A DNA stretch of 64,000 nt from Varroa destructor (GCF_002443255.2 NW_019211456.1:43493173-43557172); one strand, 5' to 3'. Shown: positions 50,701 through 63,903, counted from the stretch's first letter. The notes: a model not told the origin generated them from the sequence alone. Numbers and translations are program-made.

Positions 50701-52872
50701 GATAATTGCTGAGCTATGGTCGTCATTAAGATTAGAAGAAGGTAAAAAAAGGTTTACGTTAGGGTATTTTCCCTATATGATTTACAACATTACAACACAG
50801 CTGCTTCGACCACGAAATGCGTCTTATCTGTGCTCTCGTACAGAAAAACACCAAGGACACTTATTGCAATAGCGATCGATCGAAATTATTTGCGCTGTTC
50901 GCACATTTGCGATACTATCCCTAATATTATAGATACATTGGAGCTGATTTATTTTTCTATTAGCTCGACAAGTTAACCTATTGTTTTGTGAGTAAAAAAA
51001 TCTTCCTTTTTAAGATGAAGAAATTATTAAAAATATTCGTAAAAAATTCTTAAATAATAGGATCACATGATGCCGTCTCGATAGCATCGGCGTCGCCAGC
51101 GATTAAAAAGATGGATGGCCAGTGCATAAGTATTCAATGAATAATACTCAAGATGCTCTTGTGGAAAATATTTTGAACGGTAAGCAAAAGAAAACCACTC
51201 ATATATGGTAGCGGTAGTGCAACGATCCAGCTTCCATGAAAATAATCGGCTGAAGCTTAATGAAAAAATCTGATTATTACATAGTGTTTCCATAGAATGC
51301 GCATGTAGGATTTAATAAAACTGATGAAATAAACGTGAGCAAGCATAACAGTGTACATGATCGACACTGGATTGAATCAACGAAGTTCTTATGTTAAATG
51401 ATAAGTAACCTCGGCCGAGAATAGAATACGAATAAGACCTCGACGATAGCGACAGCGTAACGTCATGACGAATTTTTTTTTTGTTTCTTGCAACGTTCTG
51501 ACTCAAAAATATAGATTCACATATACGAAAACTTATCTGCTAGGACGCTTTGCGTAAGCAAAGGTTAGTTCCTTATTTGCTGAAACAATTATTGGCTCAC
51601 AATTATCATCATCAAAGCAAACTAAAGGTATACTCGACGTATGATATACTTAATATTAAAAAAACAAGAATATTTGCTAACTACCATTTGCTTATCAGAA
51701 CAGTTTGTGTTCTTCAGTAAGGTGTCCTCCTAGAAGACGTTGTAACGTAGGCGGAGTGATTGGATAAAAGACCTTACAATAAGACTATAAAAAATAGGTC
51801 AATGCTAGTCATGCATACTTGTAGTTCATCCAATACTTCCTATATACCGAAAAGAATATTAGTTCTATAATTGTAGCCTTTAGACTTATTTAATTAAAAG
51901 TCATCTAGGATCTCATGTAGGATACCATTTATACTTAATGGATCACACTAGTGACCTTATGCAGAGTTTTTTTCTCCAACCCTATTTCAAGAATAACAAT
52001 ATTTAAAAAATATCAAATAAAAATAGCTAACTGTCTTCACATTGATTTGCTGGAAAATCGATAAACTAAAGTCACACCTACAGCGTTAATGGTGATATGT
52101 TTTGAATGCAAATAGGTTATCTTCAGTTGCCAGTTTAAGGTATTTTCTCGTGACATCGTTGGTAATAGGTACGTACCTATTATCTTTAGTCTCTGTGTAC
52201 TAGTCGTGGCTCTGCCTCTGGGTGCCTCACTGTATGGACACAACGGTAGCACAGACGGCTATCGGATGTTCTAAGTCCGAAAGGACTCAATGAAATGGAT
52301 ACTCTGTTTGTTCTCTCGGCCGCTAACTCCGAGCACGGTTAGCCAGTCGCATCGAGCTCAATTATCGTCACGTACAGACCCTATCAGCGATACGACTGTC
52401 TGTGCATCTGCCTGGACTTCTTCGACCGGCGGTCCCAACTCCCTCTGCAGTTATCTTTAGGAGACGGCGTCGTCAGTGGTGGCGGCGGCCAACAGCGCCG
52501 GCTGTCGATAGTCTAGACCGTGAATGGGCTGTTCTAACTGGCTGCGACCGGTTAAAGGATACGCAAGGAATCGTCTCATTTGGTATCTTCCTTAGGAAAT
52601 CAAAGGAGAGAACCACAGTAGGAAGTTACATGTAAACGTTCTTAGACCGTAACATGACAATGGTGCCATGCGGTCCCTTTGATAAGACGAAAAAACAGGG
52701 ACATTCATGTAAGCATTGTAAAACTAAGTCATTAATTTATTGTATGATTACTAACTCGAAAAAAACGTTGTTTGATAACAGATGAGGTCGACGTCACTAT
52801 GTAAAAATTGTACCTATTAATCTTAAGGTTGTATTACAATATACGAAAACTTTAACTAGCGTTTCGAATTCT

Positions 52873-53437
52873 CTAAAAACACATTTGATGTTCCAGTTGC
52901 AAGCCGGTTAGAAGCTCAAAATTTTCCGCAATTAGCAGACTCATGGTACTCCGTCGTACGCCTAAAGAAGTTACTCGAAAGTATCTTTTGTTGTCCTTGT
53001 CACTTGTTGCCCATATGCATAAAGTGGCCGTCAAGTACCGAAGTGCCAAGTACCAAGCGGCCCACCCAATACACAAATGGTATTTTAATATAACCAAGTC
53101 GACATGTAGGATCTGAGCTTTACCAGCAAAAACAAGCAATATGTAACAGAGGAAAGCAAGTCAAACCAAAATTGTCAAAAAGAACATAAGATCAACATAT
53201 AACAGATCTAAGTAAACACAGTACGACATAATGAGGTATAAAAAAAATAGAGGACTTAGTCTTCTGACGCAAAAGGAGTATATAATGCAAAACGACCCGA
53301 GGGAATGGGCTACCACTCTTCAGCAACGTGTAATATGCAGTCCAACAGTGAGGATCATATACAGAACTCTGTGTGAACCGAGAAGAGCTTGACCCATCTG
53401 GTAAACTAAAGACTTCGTTCTTTACAAAGGCTTGCAT
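52873..53437 (-). CDS. Pair of consecutive minus-strand ORFs, unrecognised
   Basis: An ATG frame from 53437 to TGA at 53192 (81 codons, starting MQAFVKNEVFSLPDGSSSS) is followed 52 bp later by a second frame from 53139 to TAG at 52873. The second reads LVILKYHLCIGWAAWYLALR and YLTATLCIWATSDKDNK, hydrophobic and Trp-rich, then a polar end. The 565 bp are GC-richer than their surroundings. They could be exons or relics of one gene, perhaps a membrane protein, but no splice sites join them convincingly and no family is recognised. Confidence 0.25.
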
Positions 53438-56400
53438 CTAGATAGCAATTAAGTTTGAATTAGCTTGACGCTGTCGCCTGAACGAGCTTGACCGGATCAC
53501 GACTACTACAAAGACGTTAATAAGTCGTTGAATAATTAACTGTTCCTCTGGAACAATATGAAGTATGCTTGATGCGATTTTATTTATAAGCTGTATTGAA
53601 ATGAAAGTCTAATCTAAAGTATATACCCTCACTAAACTCAAATGAAGTTTATGCATTAAGATGGAGTACGAATTACGTCACACTTAATCAAGTTAAAAAC
53701 ATGTATACGAAAAAATTAATTGTGGTCGGTAGATAATAATTTAGAATTGAAATGGTCAACTTTGAAATGACAGCTGTCCAGATAAGTCTAAACAACGTGT
53801 TATATACTTGAATAATGGCATACTGTTAAATACTCATATAGCAGTTCAACGAATTGATAACTGAAATGATAGGACAAAATCTTTATTGGCAATATCAAAG
53901 AGAATGGAGAATGGTATATTGAGTTTTATGCTTCCTTTCCTTGTTTTCCATTACGTATTCGGTACGTAGACTCTATCGAGCGTCCTCCTTTAAAAAAAAG
54001 AAGAAGAATCTGAAAAGATCTACTGCTTCGAAAAGTAGCAGACAGATCTCTTCAGAGGTGTCAGGCAGCGTCTGCTTTAAATTTTGATATAATAGAGATG
54101 CATCACGCTTTTAACTAGGACTAAATATTACCGAATCTGGGAACGCATGCATAATTTGCAATAATATAATTTTCCCGAGCTCGACATTTTTTCGAAGGAT
54201 TATGGCCAGACGAAAGAAATCGGCGTAACATTTATCAATTCTGACAATTATAGCTAAGTACTGTAACAAATAAAACACGATGCGTCAACTAGGTCTTCAC
54301 TTACTTGAGCACCTATTCAGCCTTTAATGTTGAATACATAAGTTAGGAAAAATTAATCATTAAATTTGTAAGCTTAAGAGTGACTGTATCGTTGATTTTT
54401 ACTGCCTACCGGTGCTGTTGCCAATTATTCAGTAAAGCAGTGGACACGTAGATGGCTCGTACGGGTTGAACCAACGTTTATGCCGCTACTGAATGAATGC
54501 GTGCCATTCTTTGTGTACCACAGCACCGGCGATCATCAAAGGGTTGGTCTTTCAAAACAAAAAAAAAAGGCAACGGGATCCTTTCACTAATCTGAATGCA
54601 CACTCCAGCGCGAAGATCAAACAGAACACAAAAAAGAAGATGTACAAAACATTCGAAGGGAAAAAGCAAGCTACGAAAGGAACTTGAACACGCAAGCTGA
54701 TGTACAGGATTACACTAACGTGGAACGAAACCTGGTGAATAATGAATGTTCTGACCTCCAAGAGCCTTAAAGCTTGCTCCTTCAGAACTGTCATAATATT
54801 TGATGAAAAATCTTTCGGTGATGACAAAGCTCAATAAAAAGACTATGCACCGGAAATCTGAATACTCGAGGTATCGATTTATTCTAGATGTCTTCCGGTT
54901 CAGCTGATTTAATTGAGAAAATATCAGAATCCACACATGTGACTTTTTATCTGATAATTCTATCGAAAGTCTCAGTAAGCAAAAGCGTTACGTAGATGTC
55001 TTTTCTAGTAAAACATTTCCGTCTTCGATAACTTGTGCGATGACGATGATTCCAACTTCATAAGGCGACGTGTCTTTTTTAGAGAAAACCATCGTTATGC
55101 TATACTTGTTGAACTATAGAAGGCCTAACTGATAGTTTTCCTGTCAGGACGCAGTCGCTCTCTGTTGTTGGTATCTAACCGAAGCAATACTTCCTCCTAA
55201 ACACACATTCTTGTTGAGATATTTCACAAGACATTTAAATGCATGAGGTAAAGTAACATTTGATTTGGTTTGTTGACACAGTTGAATAAGGCAGATGGCA
55301 AAAGACTACGAACATAACTGTTTTACAATAACGCATCATAGTTTATGATACACTTATTTTAACCGTGCGCGATCGATTGCGAATATATATTGAAATCTTC
55401 TTCAACTTGCCGATTTTGGCTATCCAAGCATTTTATAGAATCCGCCAAGTTTAGGAAGTTTTATAAACTACAAAGCTACTTATTTTCTGAATATCACGAA
55501 TTAACGCTCAAAAAACGTTTATTTTATCAGACGGGAAGCAGTGCAGTATTTACATTCGGGTCCAAAGTAAACACTATAGTATATTAGCGCTGAGTAGGGT
55601 CTTTAGTGCCACCGGAAAACTATTACACACTACCTAATGTTACCCTGAAGAATAATTACAGCTTTCTACATATTTTTATTTAGATTACTTTGCGAAACTC
55701 GTTGTGAAAACTCGATATCTTACGGCCGTTCTCGTCCGGTGTATAACTTCTACTTTAACAGAATTCACTAGAACATTCCCTGCGCATTGTAGAACAACGA
55801 ATCCCACGAGGCAACAATGAAGACAAATCATTAGCACGCAAGAAAACTCTAGTCAGTTTCATGATCAGCTTGTGTCAAAAAAAACAATGCAAAGTACATA
55901 TCGCTGCGTCAAGTTATATTTATTCCCTAACATAAATGGATAAATTGTTGTGTGATATGATCAACTGCTGAAGAGAAGTACAGCTTTCTCCCTGACTCAA
56001 CGAAAATATATAACATTTGCTGCCCGGTTGATTTCATTACTGTAAGATCGGTTCCAGTGCAAACTGTTTCCCGCGTCGTCGACTACGGTTAGATCGTAAT
56101 GCTTGTGTATTTGTTTTGCGATCAGTGGCTATCTTTACGGCTCGCAATTCGTTTCTAGCTGTGCGTTCTCTCATAGACTTGCTGTCCGTGACTCATTGCT
56201 GAAAATCCACGACCTCTACAGTTGTAGTGGGTCCCGTTGTGCCCCCGGAGACATTCAACTGATGAAGCCTCCAGAACCATAATGATAGTCACAATCAAAA
56301 TGGTCAATCGAGACCGAACCTTACTGACTATAACGTCTTACCAATTGCGGTTTCTACTTGGAACTAGCACCATGTTACTAGTACAAAAGTGAACTAGTGA

Positions 56401-58467
56401 TGGCAAAAAAAAATTTTTTTGGCTATTCTATTAAAATGTCGTTAGTTTAATATATGGCGTGCTGCATGCCCCTGTCACAGGTTGGGACATCTATGCACGC
56501 CACGATGTACGAATGCGACTTACGCTCGGGTGATAAGGTTTCGTAAACTTGATTTGCTCAGTAACTAATTCCACTAAGACCAAAACACAATTCCGGAAAA
56601 AGCTATGCTGGAGACTACATCCACTTTATTACCGGAAAGAAATTATTTGAATGTCTTCTCTCCAATATAGTTTATTGCAATGTAGCACCACATTAATAAT
56701 CCTCGTTTTTTCATAAATATAGATCTTTGTGTAGGCACTCCCACCACTACTACAAACACCAGATGAAAAATCGCAACGCTTTTGAAAAAAGTGACCCTAT
56801 CCGAAAAGGTAATACCGTAACACACCCGAACAGTAAGCACTATTAGCATTACACTGTCCTCCGAACATCACGCTGTTAATTTTAAACCAATCGTGTCACA
56901 GGTTCTGTGGACTATTTTGTCGAAGTGTCGGCAGCTTCGAACGATGCTCTGCTAAATCTTACTATGTAGTGTGGGAAATCATTAGATGCGTTACGACTAA
57001 AGAACTTATGGATGACGCTTCACTAATTGGTCCTGCTTTCCCTATCTTTATTCAGTAGCGCGTAGCCGACTCTATAACACTTGTATATTTTTAAATTGGC
57101 AGGAAAAAACGTAATTGAAAAATCTTTTTTTTTTTTTCACTAACCCTTATTACTAATCCGTCATGTGCGATTTGAGTAAAAATCGTCAACATTGGCAGAA
57201 ATAAGACTCGGCAATTTTCAGGAATTACACTGTTGTTAGCTTTATTTTCATTGACAACAAGCTAGTCATGCTTGTTTCTGGTGGAAAATATCCGCTTCTT
57301 CTTGCTTGTATTTTCTTTATCCTGATACGTCTGTAGCTACTGAGCATCGTGCTATTAACGGTATAACGCACGTTCTATGTACAAGACAAACTATTTCTTT
57401 GCAAATGAATTCAAAAACACACTGGTAGAGTCAGCTGAGAATAATTCTTCTTATGCTCAGTTGTTGGCAGCAATGTCATTCTCAGCTCAATTTTAACTTT
57501 CCATTCCCATTATTACACGAGACTCGTGGGCTATAGACGCAGAACCGAGTTTTGGAGGAAAAATCGGAGATTATTGAGAAATAAAGTGCTAAAGAAATAA
57601 GTGCTCTGTTACTCCTTGACACAATAATTGGCTTGTAGCGAAATACAAATAAATACGTCCATTGTTTATTTTTCCAATCTATTTTGCATGTCTTTCTGGA
57701 GATAGAATGGAGCTAACTGTAATGAAAATGTTATAAGTGTAGTTTGTATTACTGCCAAGGACAGTTTCTCTAGTCAGACTTCGAATTTATCCGAGGAAAC
57801 ATGCACCTTGTATGCTAATTTTAGGTTGCACGGTCTGCACAGGGTTATGATGCTTAACTTAACTAGATGGACAATCAAAAGCTTCTTTCAAATACGACTT
57901 GAAAAAGACACTAAGCTGAATAACAAAATATACTTATTAAATCATTGTGTTTCCTGTAGACGCACCCAAATAAAAAAAATAATACTTATTCCTTACTTCT
58001 TTGGCAAAGATGCAAGTAAATTGAAATTGAAACTGAACAAACAAGGATTTCATTTAATTAAATTGTATTTGTAAATCGCAACTATTATACAATAATGTTA
58101 TGCCATAATAGGGCTACTAACGGGAAGTGTAATTGATTTTTGGTAAAATTGATTCGATGATTAATTTGCAGCTCTAAGGCAGTATGCTTTAGTTCGGTGG
58201 CGGCTCTAGTCTACTAAGTTACCTTTTTTACCAAAAACTTATGTTCAATAAAACCTTATAAAGACTTGTATAAAATTTACTGTCCTGGATACCACTTGCC
58301 AAACTTCACTTCCCAGCTTTTGGACTCTTGTTATCTAGAGTCAATATGGCCATATATTGCAAGGCGCCCGATGTGTCAAACAAGCTTACTTTAACACGCT
58401 TATCCTTGAATCCGTCTACTGTACATTATCATTCATAGAACCTCTTCAATCCAACAGCATCTGATGA
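53438..58467. other. AT-rich spacer 3' of PEX2
   Basis: No coding exon is seen. It is AT-rich with short A and T runs (for example 57125-57138) and no recognisable repeat family. The PEX2 3' UTR must lie at its right end, but I found no clear AATAAA close to the stop. Confidence 0.45.
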
Positions 58468-59358
58468 TTATAGCAATGTGGCTGGCCTCACGTTACGAAT
58501 TCCCTGCGCTTCGAAGCCACACTGAGGACATTCGAATTTCTCGTCGCTTAGAACGTTGCTTGCCACACAATAGTAACAATAAACGTGCCGACAGCCAATC
58601 TCGTGTGGTTGTGTCGGTAATTTTGAGCAGATGCCGCACGTTTTGTAGTCGGCAAGACTGCGTTCCTGTATGAGGCTAGCTCTTGATTGTTCCCGCTTGC
58701 CGTAGAGTTTACGAAGAGCGTTTCGGAAGAAGGATCGACTTCCGCTCGAACTAATTATGGGCAGTAGAAATGCTAGAAACTCCGCAAAACTCGTCCAGAG
58801 AAGTTCCCGCGATAGGGTCTCATAGTCTGGTTGACGCATGCTCGGAGGTCTCGAATGATACAGCTTGATACCGAACAGCCGATAAAGCAGGCTTGGGTAA
58901 TGGTTTTGTGTGATGAACGCGTAGAAATTGGCGACGCCGGCTAAACGGATTATTCCGTCTATTACTGTTGCACAGCGCTCCGCACGAATCTGGTCACGAA
59001 TGACAATATTCAGAATACTAATTAGAAACCGCTCCCGGAACCACTGGGTTCCTGCAAGTAATAAAAGCATCGACCACAGTTTCCATTTCATTAGAGGCTT
59101 CCCACTTCTATCAAGCATGGACAAATCCAGAAGCGACTGGCCAACTGTCGCAGGCTGGTTCTGTAGCAAAAGCACACTAAATAGAGAGGCCTTTATTATA
59201 GCATCTACCTCGAGCGACCAAAGCGCTAGAAATTGGCTGCGTTCGAAGTATTTGAAAGCACCAGTTAGTTGATTTTTGAGAATAGTAAAAAGCTGATCGT
59301 CAAGTTCGAAAGCGTCTAACTGATCCACTCGGGAACCGATTAGCTTAGACACGGCCAT
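58468..59358 (-). CDS. PEX2: Peroxin-2 (PEX2), peroxisomal RING E3 ubiquitin ligase, complete, intronless
   Basis: PEX2, with PEX10 and PEX12, forms the peroxisomal membrane ubiquitin ligase that marks the import receptor PEX5 for recycling. The reading frame gives 296 residues from the ATG at 59358, close to the 305 of human PEX2. The frame is open 11 codons further upstream but has no ATG there. Family features in order: QLDAFELDDQL near the start, ATVGQSLLDL (70-79), RELLWTSFAEFLAFLLP (184-200), and a C-terminal C3HC4 RING with C241, C244, C256, H258, C261, C264, C277 and C280, all ligands present. The central part holds several hydrophobic segments fitting the membrane domain. The gene lies head to head with CLYBL. 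Confidence 0.95.
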   Translation of the reverse strand: MAVSKLIGSRVDQLDAFELDDQLFTILKNQLTGAFKYFERSQFLALWSLEVDAIIKASLFSVLLLQNQPATVGQSLLDLSMLDRSGKPLMKWKLWSMLLLLAGTQWFRERFLISILNIVIRDQIRAERCATVIDGIIRLAGVANFYAFITQNHYPSLLYRLFGIKLYHSRPPSMRQPDYETLSRELLWTSFAEFLAFLLPIISSSGSRSFFRNALRKLYGKREQSRASLIQERSLADYKTCGICSKLPTQPHEIGCRHVYCYYCVASNVLSDEKFECPQCGFEAQGIRNVRPATLL

Positions 59359-60107
59359 TGTGATTTTTACCACAGGGCATAATTTTCCCAAATAGTAAAA
59401 ACCACCTCAATGGATCTGGACAACTCGGCACACATGCGCACAAACACCGATTAATCACTTAAGCTTGTACTAAACTTGTATTAAAGCACTTGTATTAACC
59501 TCTGAGTGTTCCTTTTGATAAGAAATAAGTATATCTTCTAATCCAACTATGGTATTGTACCACTATACGGACTTTTTATCCAAATAGAACAGCTACTATC
59601 TGTGGCATATAAACGTCTATGAGCATGGTTCTGACGATAAGGAAGGACTACTTCTGCGTGTCAAAAATTCCCAAACGTACATCTCTCTGTTTTTCATGTT
59701 TGTTTACGTTAGGAAAGGGAAGAAAATAATTTCGAAAATCGATGCTGGGTTCGAAGTCATAGCAAACACAAACTATTGCTTTAAAATCAATTTTTCGTAT
59801 TCAGGTTGACTCGGTATAAAATTTTCACCTCATGCCACATGGGAGTAGCTACGCCCTTTAACCTAATTTGAGATTACCATTCGGCACATAATATTTGTTT
59901 AAAGCAATTTTTCGAAATACTACTTTGCGCTGGTCAACAAATTCTATCCGCGCATGTGTATGGCTATCGCGGGGATGTTCGATAAGAGACGGACTTCTTT
60001 CTAAGTGAAACAGAGCAGGAAAAATAATAAATAAAATTTAAATAGTGGCCTTTTTATCAAAGGACAGAAACAAACTCACTTAGTTGTACACGGCGTAGTT
60101 GCAAGCC
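59359..60107. promoter_or_regulatory. Shared divergent promoter region between PEX2 and CLYBL
   Basis: The 749 bp between the two start codons must hold both 5' UTRs and both promoters, because PEX2 runs leftward and CLYBL rightward. No TATA box or known motif can be assigned confidently. A bidirectional promoter is inferred from spacing only. Confidence 0.5.
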
Positions 60108-62792
60108 ATGTTCGCCAGGATCTCGCGTAGCGTTGCCCGTGTCCAACGGCAGGTTCGCTTGAAAAGTTCCGGTCCTATTGAACCGTACTTCAAGAAGTTT
60201 GTCCCCCGACGTGCTTGCCTTTATGTGCCTGGCAGTGACATATCGAAAATAGAAAAAGTTCAAAGCCTTGATGTCGACGCGCTGATTCTTGATTGTGAAG
60301 ATGGTGTAGCTGCCACTGCCAAGGTAACCGAAACACTGAATATACACATAGGTGCATGAAATGTTGAACAAAATTATGCCTTTTCTTTTGCTGTTATATG
60401 ACTTGCGTCGTTCAAAGTCAACTACAGTGCCATTATTTACTACTCCAGTGTTTTCTGGGTCGACACTTCTGCTTCATTTAGTGTTTTATGGAATGTTCTA
60501 GGTCGAAGATTTTTAAAAAGAAACGAATAGATTCATGTTGATATCCCAGTAATTGTCATTTTGAATAATCAGTTTAGAAACTTCACAGTGTATTATTTAG
60601 CGATAAGATGTAAAGTCCATTATTGAAAATTCAATGGCTTTAGGTTAAATGGGAAAGACAAATTGCAAGGTATACAAGAAACTAATTTACTTCTTGTAGA
60701 AGAACGTTGTAGCTGTGTTGGGTTATGAAATTATAAATATTCCGGTAACGAAATCTAAAGTTGTTTACGGTCGTAACAGAACTTTACCGTTTATTTTAGT
60801 CGATAATTTATATGGAACAAAAGATGAAGTACTGAACTATCCCTTTTACTTGTATTCTATATATATGTTCTTAGGAAAAAACCTGCTTTAACCTGTTTTG
60901 CTGTCCAAAATATGAAAAACGACTGTTATGTTCTAGTGGAATTTTAAATCAAGATTTTTTATATTATTTAAAAAGCTCTAATCAAGCTGTCATAAGCCGT
61001 CCCAAATTACAAAATGTAAAAATTTTAACATAAATCGTATACAAATATCGCTCGAAAGACTATAGCTATAAATGTTTCAAGGTTTACGTCCAGTACTGCT
61101 GTTAAGAATTTCTTGGGACGGTTGCCCCCACAATGTATCAACGCCCGATTTCTAATCTAAATCACTTCATATTCTCTTAATTTTAGTGATCAAACGTGTC
61201 GCCACTAAACCGTCATGGCGACAGGATTATACTAGCTGTACGTCATTTATTTTACACCCTCATGAGACCCTACATTCCATATGCTATCATTAAACCATAT
61301 TGTTTTTGGTGGTTAAGATGCTAATGCTCACTGTACGAAAATCTTTATTTATGTGGTTCGTAAATGTAGACTTCTTTTTTTTTTTACTTGACTAACATAA
61401 TGTTGATGCGAGCGCTCATCATGATTCTATTTATCTTTACATTTTTGTTCGTCTCATTAAATATTACATATTTTACCAAAAATGTTTGCAACATTTTTAA
61501 AAGTGCTAGCCTTTGCCTACGTAATGCAGTATTTAGTCGTTCTAAATTTGTTGGAGGTTGGTGATGAAGTATTGTTGTTTGGCCAGCACAATGGAATAGG
61601 CAAATTTTTTCTACGTTAAAACTTTCGCGATAGCTTTAACATGAATCGACTTTGCCTTTCACAGCAATATATACACATAATAGTAAAGTGGATTATGACA
61701 CCTAAGAGAGAATAGTTCATAGAATGACAAGGTTTTTCTTTTTCAAAAATATAGATATCTTTAGATGCACTTTTCGTGTACTCTATTGAAAAACTTTTTT
61801 TATTGCTAAAAGAATAGATATTTCAATTGGCTACTTAGCTCTGTCGCTTCTAATGGAATTGCTCTTGCTCGTATTTACCTTCTAGTACATAATGGAAGTG
61901 GATCTTCTCAGTGTAGGAATACACGTTTTACGTTGAAAGGGTTAAAGTTAAATAGGGTGTTGAAACAATGAGCTAACTCACGTGTCATGACAAGCGAATC
62001 TTTGCAGTACAATACCAAATATAAATCGTATACGATCCCCTAGCTCATTATTAAATTTCCACATCACTGCTAATGCATTTTGTTGAAAGATAGCTAATTA
62101 GTCATGTGTGTTTTTTCTGATACATTAGGAGACAGCACGCGACACTATATTGAAAGCACTGGATTCGTTCAAGTTCGGCCGGGCGGACGTTGGTGTGCGA
62201 ATTAACTCGGTGGATTCAGGATTAGCAGAAAAAGATTTCGATCATATATTTCAAGCCAAACAACTTCCTCATTCAGTTTATCTACCAAAAGTTGAAAGCG
62301 TGGAACATGTCACATGGGTAAGAGAGCACATGTAATGAGTAAAACAGTAGCATATGTGAAGTCGAATGCCGGATGTTTGTGCCGGACAGATATTGCACAG
62401 TTAGCCTGTAGACGCCTTGACGATTCTTGTTTTTTTTTATACTATAATCGCTAGTATATAGTCAGGCTATACGCATATGTAAAAGTACATCGGACTATGC
62501 GGATGTTTACAAGATATATTAGTAATTTAAATAGTTTGTCTATTTTAGGTTCTAATTTTTCGTGTATCTCTTCCTGTTGTTCAACATTAGGTGGTGGACC
62601 ATGTTAACAAGCGACTTCTAAAAACAAAAGAGGACTCTTGTAAAATGCTCAATATTGTCCTATACATCGAATCAGCTATTGGACTTATTTATCTTAAAGA
62701 CATCCTTCAACATGCATCCGAACTCTCGGAGATAAGCCGTGGCGTTATTGATGCAGTTGTGTTTGGCTCGGATGACTTTACCGCAAACATCG
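60108..62792 (+). CDS. CLYBL: Citramalyl-CoA lyase, CLYBL (citrate lyase beta-like), first three coding exons; gene continues past the window
   Basis: CLYBL is a mitochondrial HpcH/CitE-family lyase that cleaves citramalyl-CoA to acetyl-CoA and pyruvate, clearing itaconate products that would poison vitamin B12. Exons are 60108-60323, 62129-62317 and 62591-62792, with GT..AG introns of 1805 and 273 bp; the first two joins are phase 0 and exon 3 ends phase 1. The ATG at 60108 begins MFARISRSVARVQRQVRLKS, an Arg-rich, acid-free presequence. Family motifs: CLYVPGSD (37-44), LDCEDGVAA (61-69), VRINSVDSGLAEKD (from 95), YLPKVESVEH (from 123), LYIESAIGL with the metal-binding Glu at about 162, and VVFGSDDFTANIG with acidic residues at about 196-197. 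The 202 residues seen are roughly the first 60% of the usual length. A possible next exon is at 63807-63903. Confidence 0.94.
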
Positions 62793-63398
62793 GTTAGTAT
62801 ATTTACGCTGTTTAGTTATACCAGTTGCTGTTTCTTTTTTTTAATAACACCTGTGGTATAGTTGTGTCAGTAACGTCATATCTAAACTTACCTAAGCAAT
62901 ATGTTCGTGTCAAGTGACTCTTCGCAATGACGAAAATATATCTCCCAAGGGTAAATCAGTTAGCCAAAAATAATTTAAAGAAATTGCTTTCTTTATCGGT
63001 TTCTGTTAGGTTATAATGTAAATATAAATCTGCCCGTCAAATATCCTATCCATTATTAAAGTTAACTTCAACTGCACCTTATAAACCGATATAAATGAAA
63101 TTTCGTAGCCCGAACTCCAACAATACACTTTTTGACGGTTCATTTGTAGCGGTCTCACGGATAGCAGGTCCCTGACTGAACACTCAGGAATTACTAGCTA
63201 ACCTGCTCAATTTAATGCGGCAAATTTCAATTAGAATAGTTTATGAAGAGAGAAGAGGGTGACTTACGAACTGTAGTGCTATGTGGTGGGTTATCGGCTG
63301 TGAAACCACCACATCATGGTAGTAATGGCGATAATGGCGATAAATGATGCATCTTTAGTTTTTCATTTTTTTACGACTACTTTCAGTTAGCACCAATT

Positions 63399-63457
63399 AA
63401 TTCGAACTAACTCTACTCAAACGTAGAGCAAAATGTTTGGGTAGAGATAGTTCGAAC
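63399..63457. repeat. Imperfect inverted repeat in CLYBL intron 3
   Basis: TTCGAACTAACTCTACTCAAAC (63401-63422) pairs with GTTTGGGTAGAGATAGTTCGAA (63435-63456), with two mismatches over 22 bp and a 12 nt loop. It could be a small hairpin element or a MITE remnant. Confidence 0.75.
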
Positions 63458-63806
63458 GCACAAATGTTAAATCTTGTCGGCAACCAGGAAAGTCACTCCT
63501 AAACTTTAATCAAAGTAGAAGAAGACATGTTATTTGTAGTATGTATATCTATTTATATTGAAACATGATATTGTTGGTCTTCAATTGGCCTAAAGAGTAC
63601 GTACGATTTTTCTATAATATGAGTACTATTCGATTGCCCAAACTGTAAACTTCCAAGCAGTCTCTTTCAAAAATAATATTCAGTAGTTATCTTTTGTCTA
63701 ACCTTTTAAAGACTTGGTATTTTGTTTCGTGTCGAATCTTGCTACAATTTATTTCGTCATGGTAATTTAACCGTCTTCATTTTTCAAGTTACTTTTTTTG
63801 TAATAG

Positions 63807-63903
63807 GAAAACATGGCGAGACTGAGTCAGCTAGATACCTATTGCAAACTAATTCACTTGTCATTTTACATTACCAACTCTTTACGAAATTCTGTTTACT
63901 GAA
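63807..63903 (+). CDS. CLYBL: Possible CLYBL exon 4, divergent
   Basis: An acceptor TTTTTTTGTAATAG precedes 63807 and a strong donor GAA|GTAAGT follows 63903. Exon 3 ends with one base (G), and joining it here makes Gly, so the frame reads ANIG|KHGETESARYLLQ and stays open for 97 bp. In the family this position follows the FGxxDFxAxIG motif and should carry a conserved YAR-type stretch. The sequence here does not show it, so either the exon is diverged or the true exon lies beyond 64000. Phase and splice signals favour the call; residue conservation does not. Confidence 0.4.

Larger units (their letters stand above)
42827..52872. other. Long AT-rich spacer
   Basis: No gene is defended in this 10 kb. 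It holds a perfect 14 bp inverted repeat at 43115-43158, a tRNA-like relic at 45893-45948, a T run at 47713-47734, and a small GC-rich island at about 52.2-52.6 kb. The longest ATG frame, 44374-44706 on the plus strand (110 codons), gives a mixed but unrecognised product. The 52.2-52.6 kb island contains a plus frame with an Arg/Trp-rich start and resembles a promoter rather than a coding exon. Confidence 0.45.

Noticed and set aside
59359..59391. N-terminal extension of PEX2 by 11 residues
   Set aside because: It begins at TTG with no ATG. The ATG at 59358 gives the family-like N-terminus and length.
60099..60107. Earlier TTG start for CLYBL
   Set aside because: The ATG at 60108 is the normal eukaryotic start and begins a good mitochondrial presequence.
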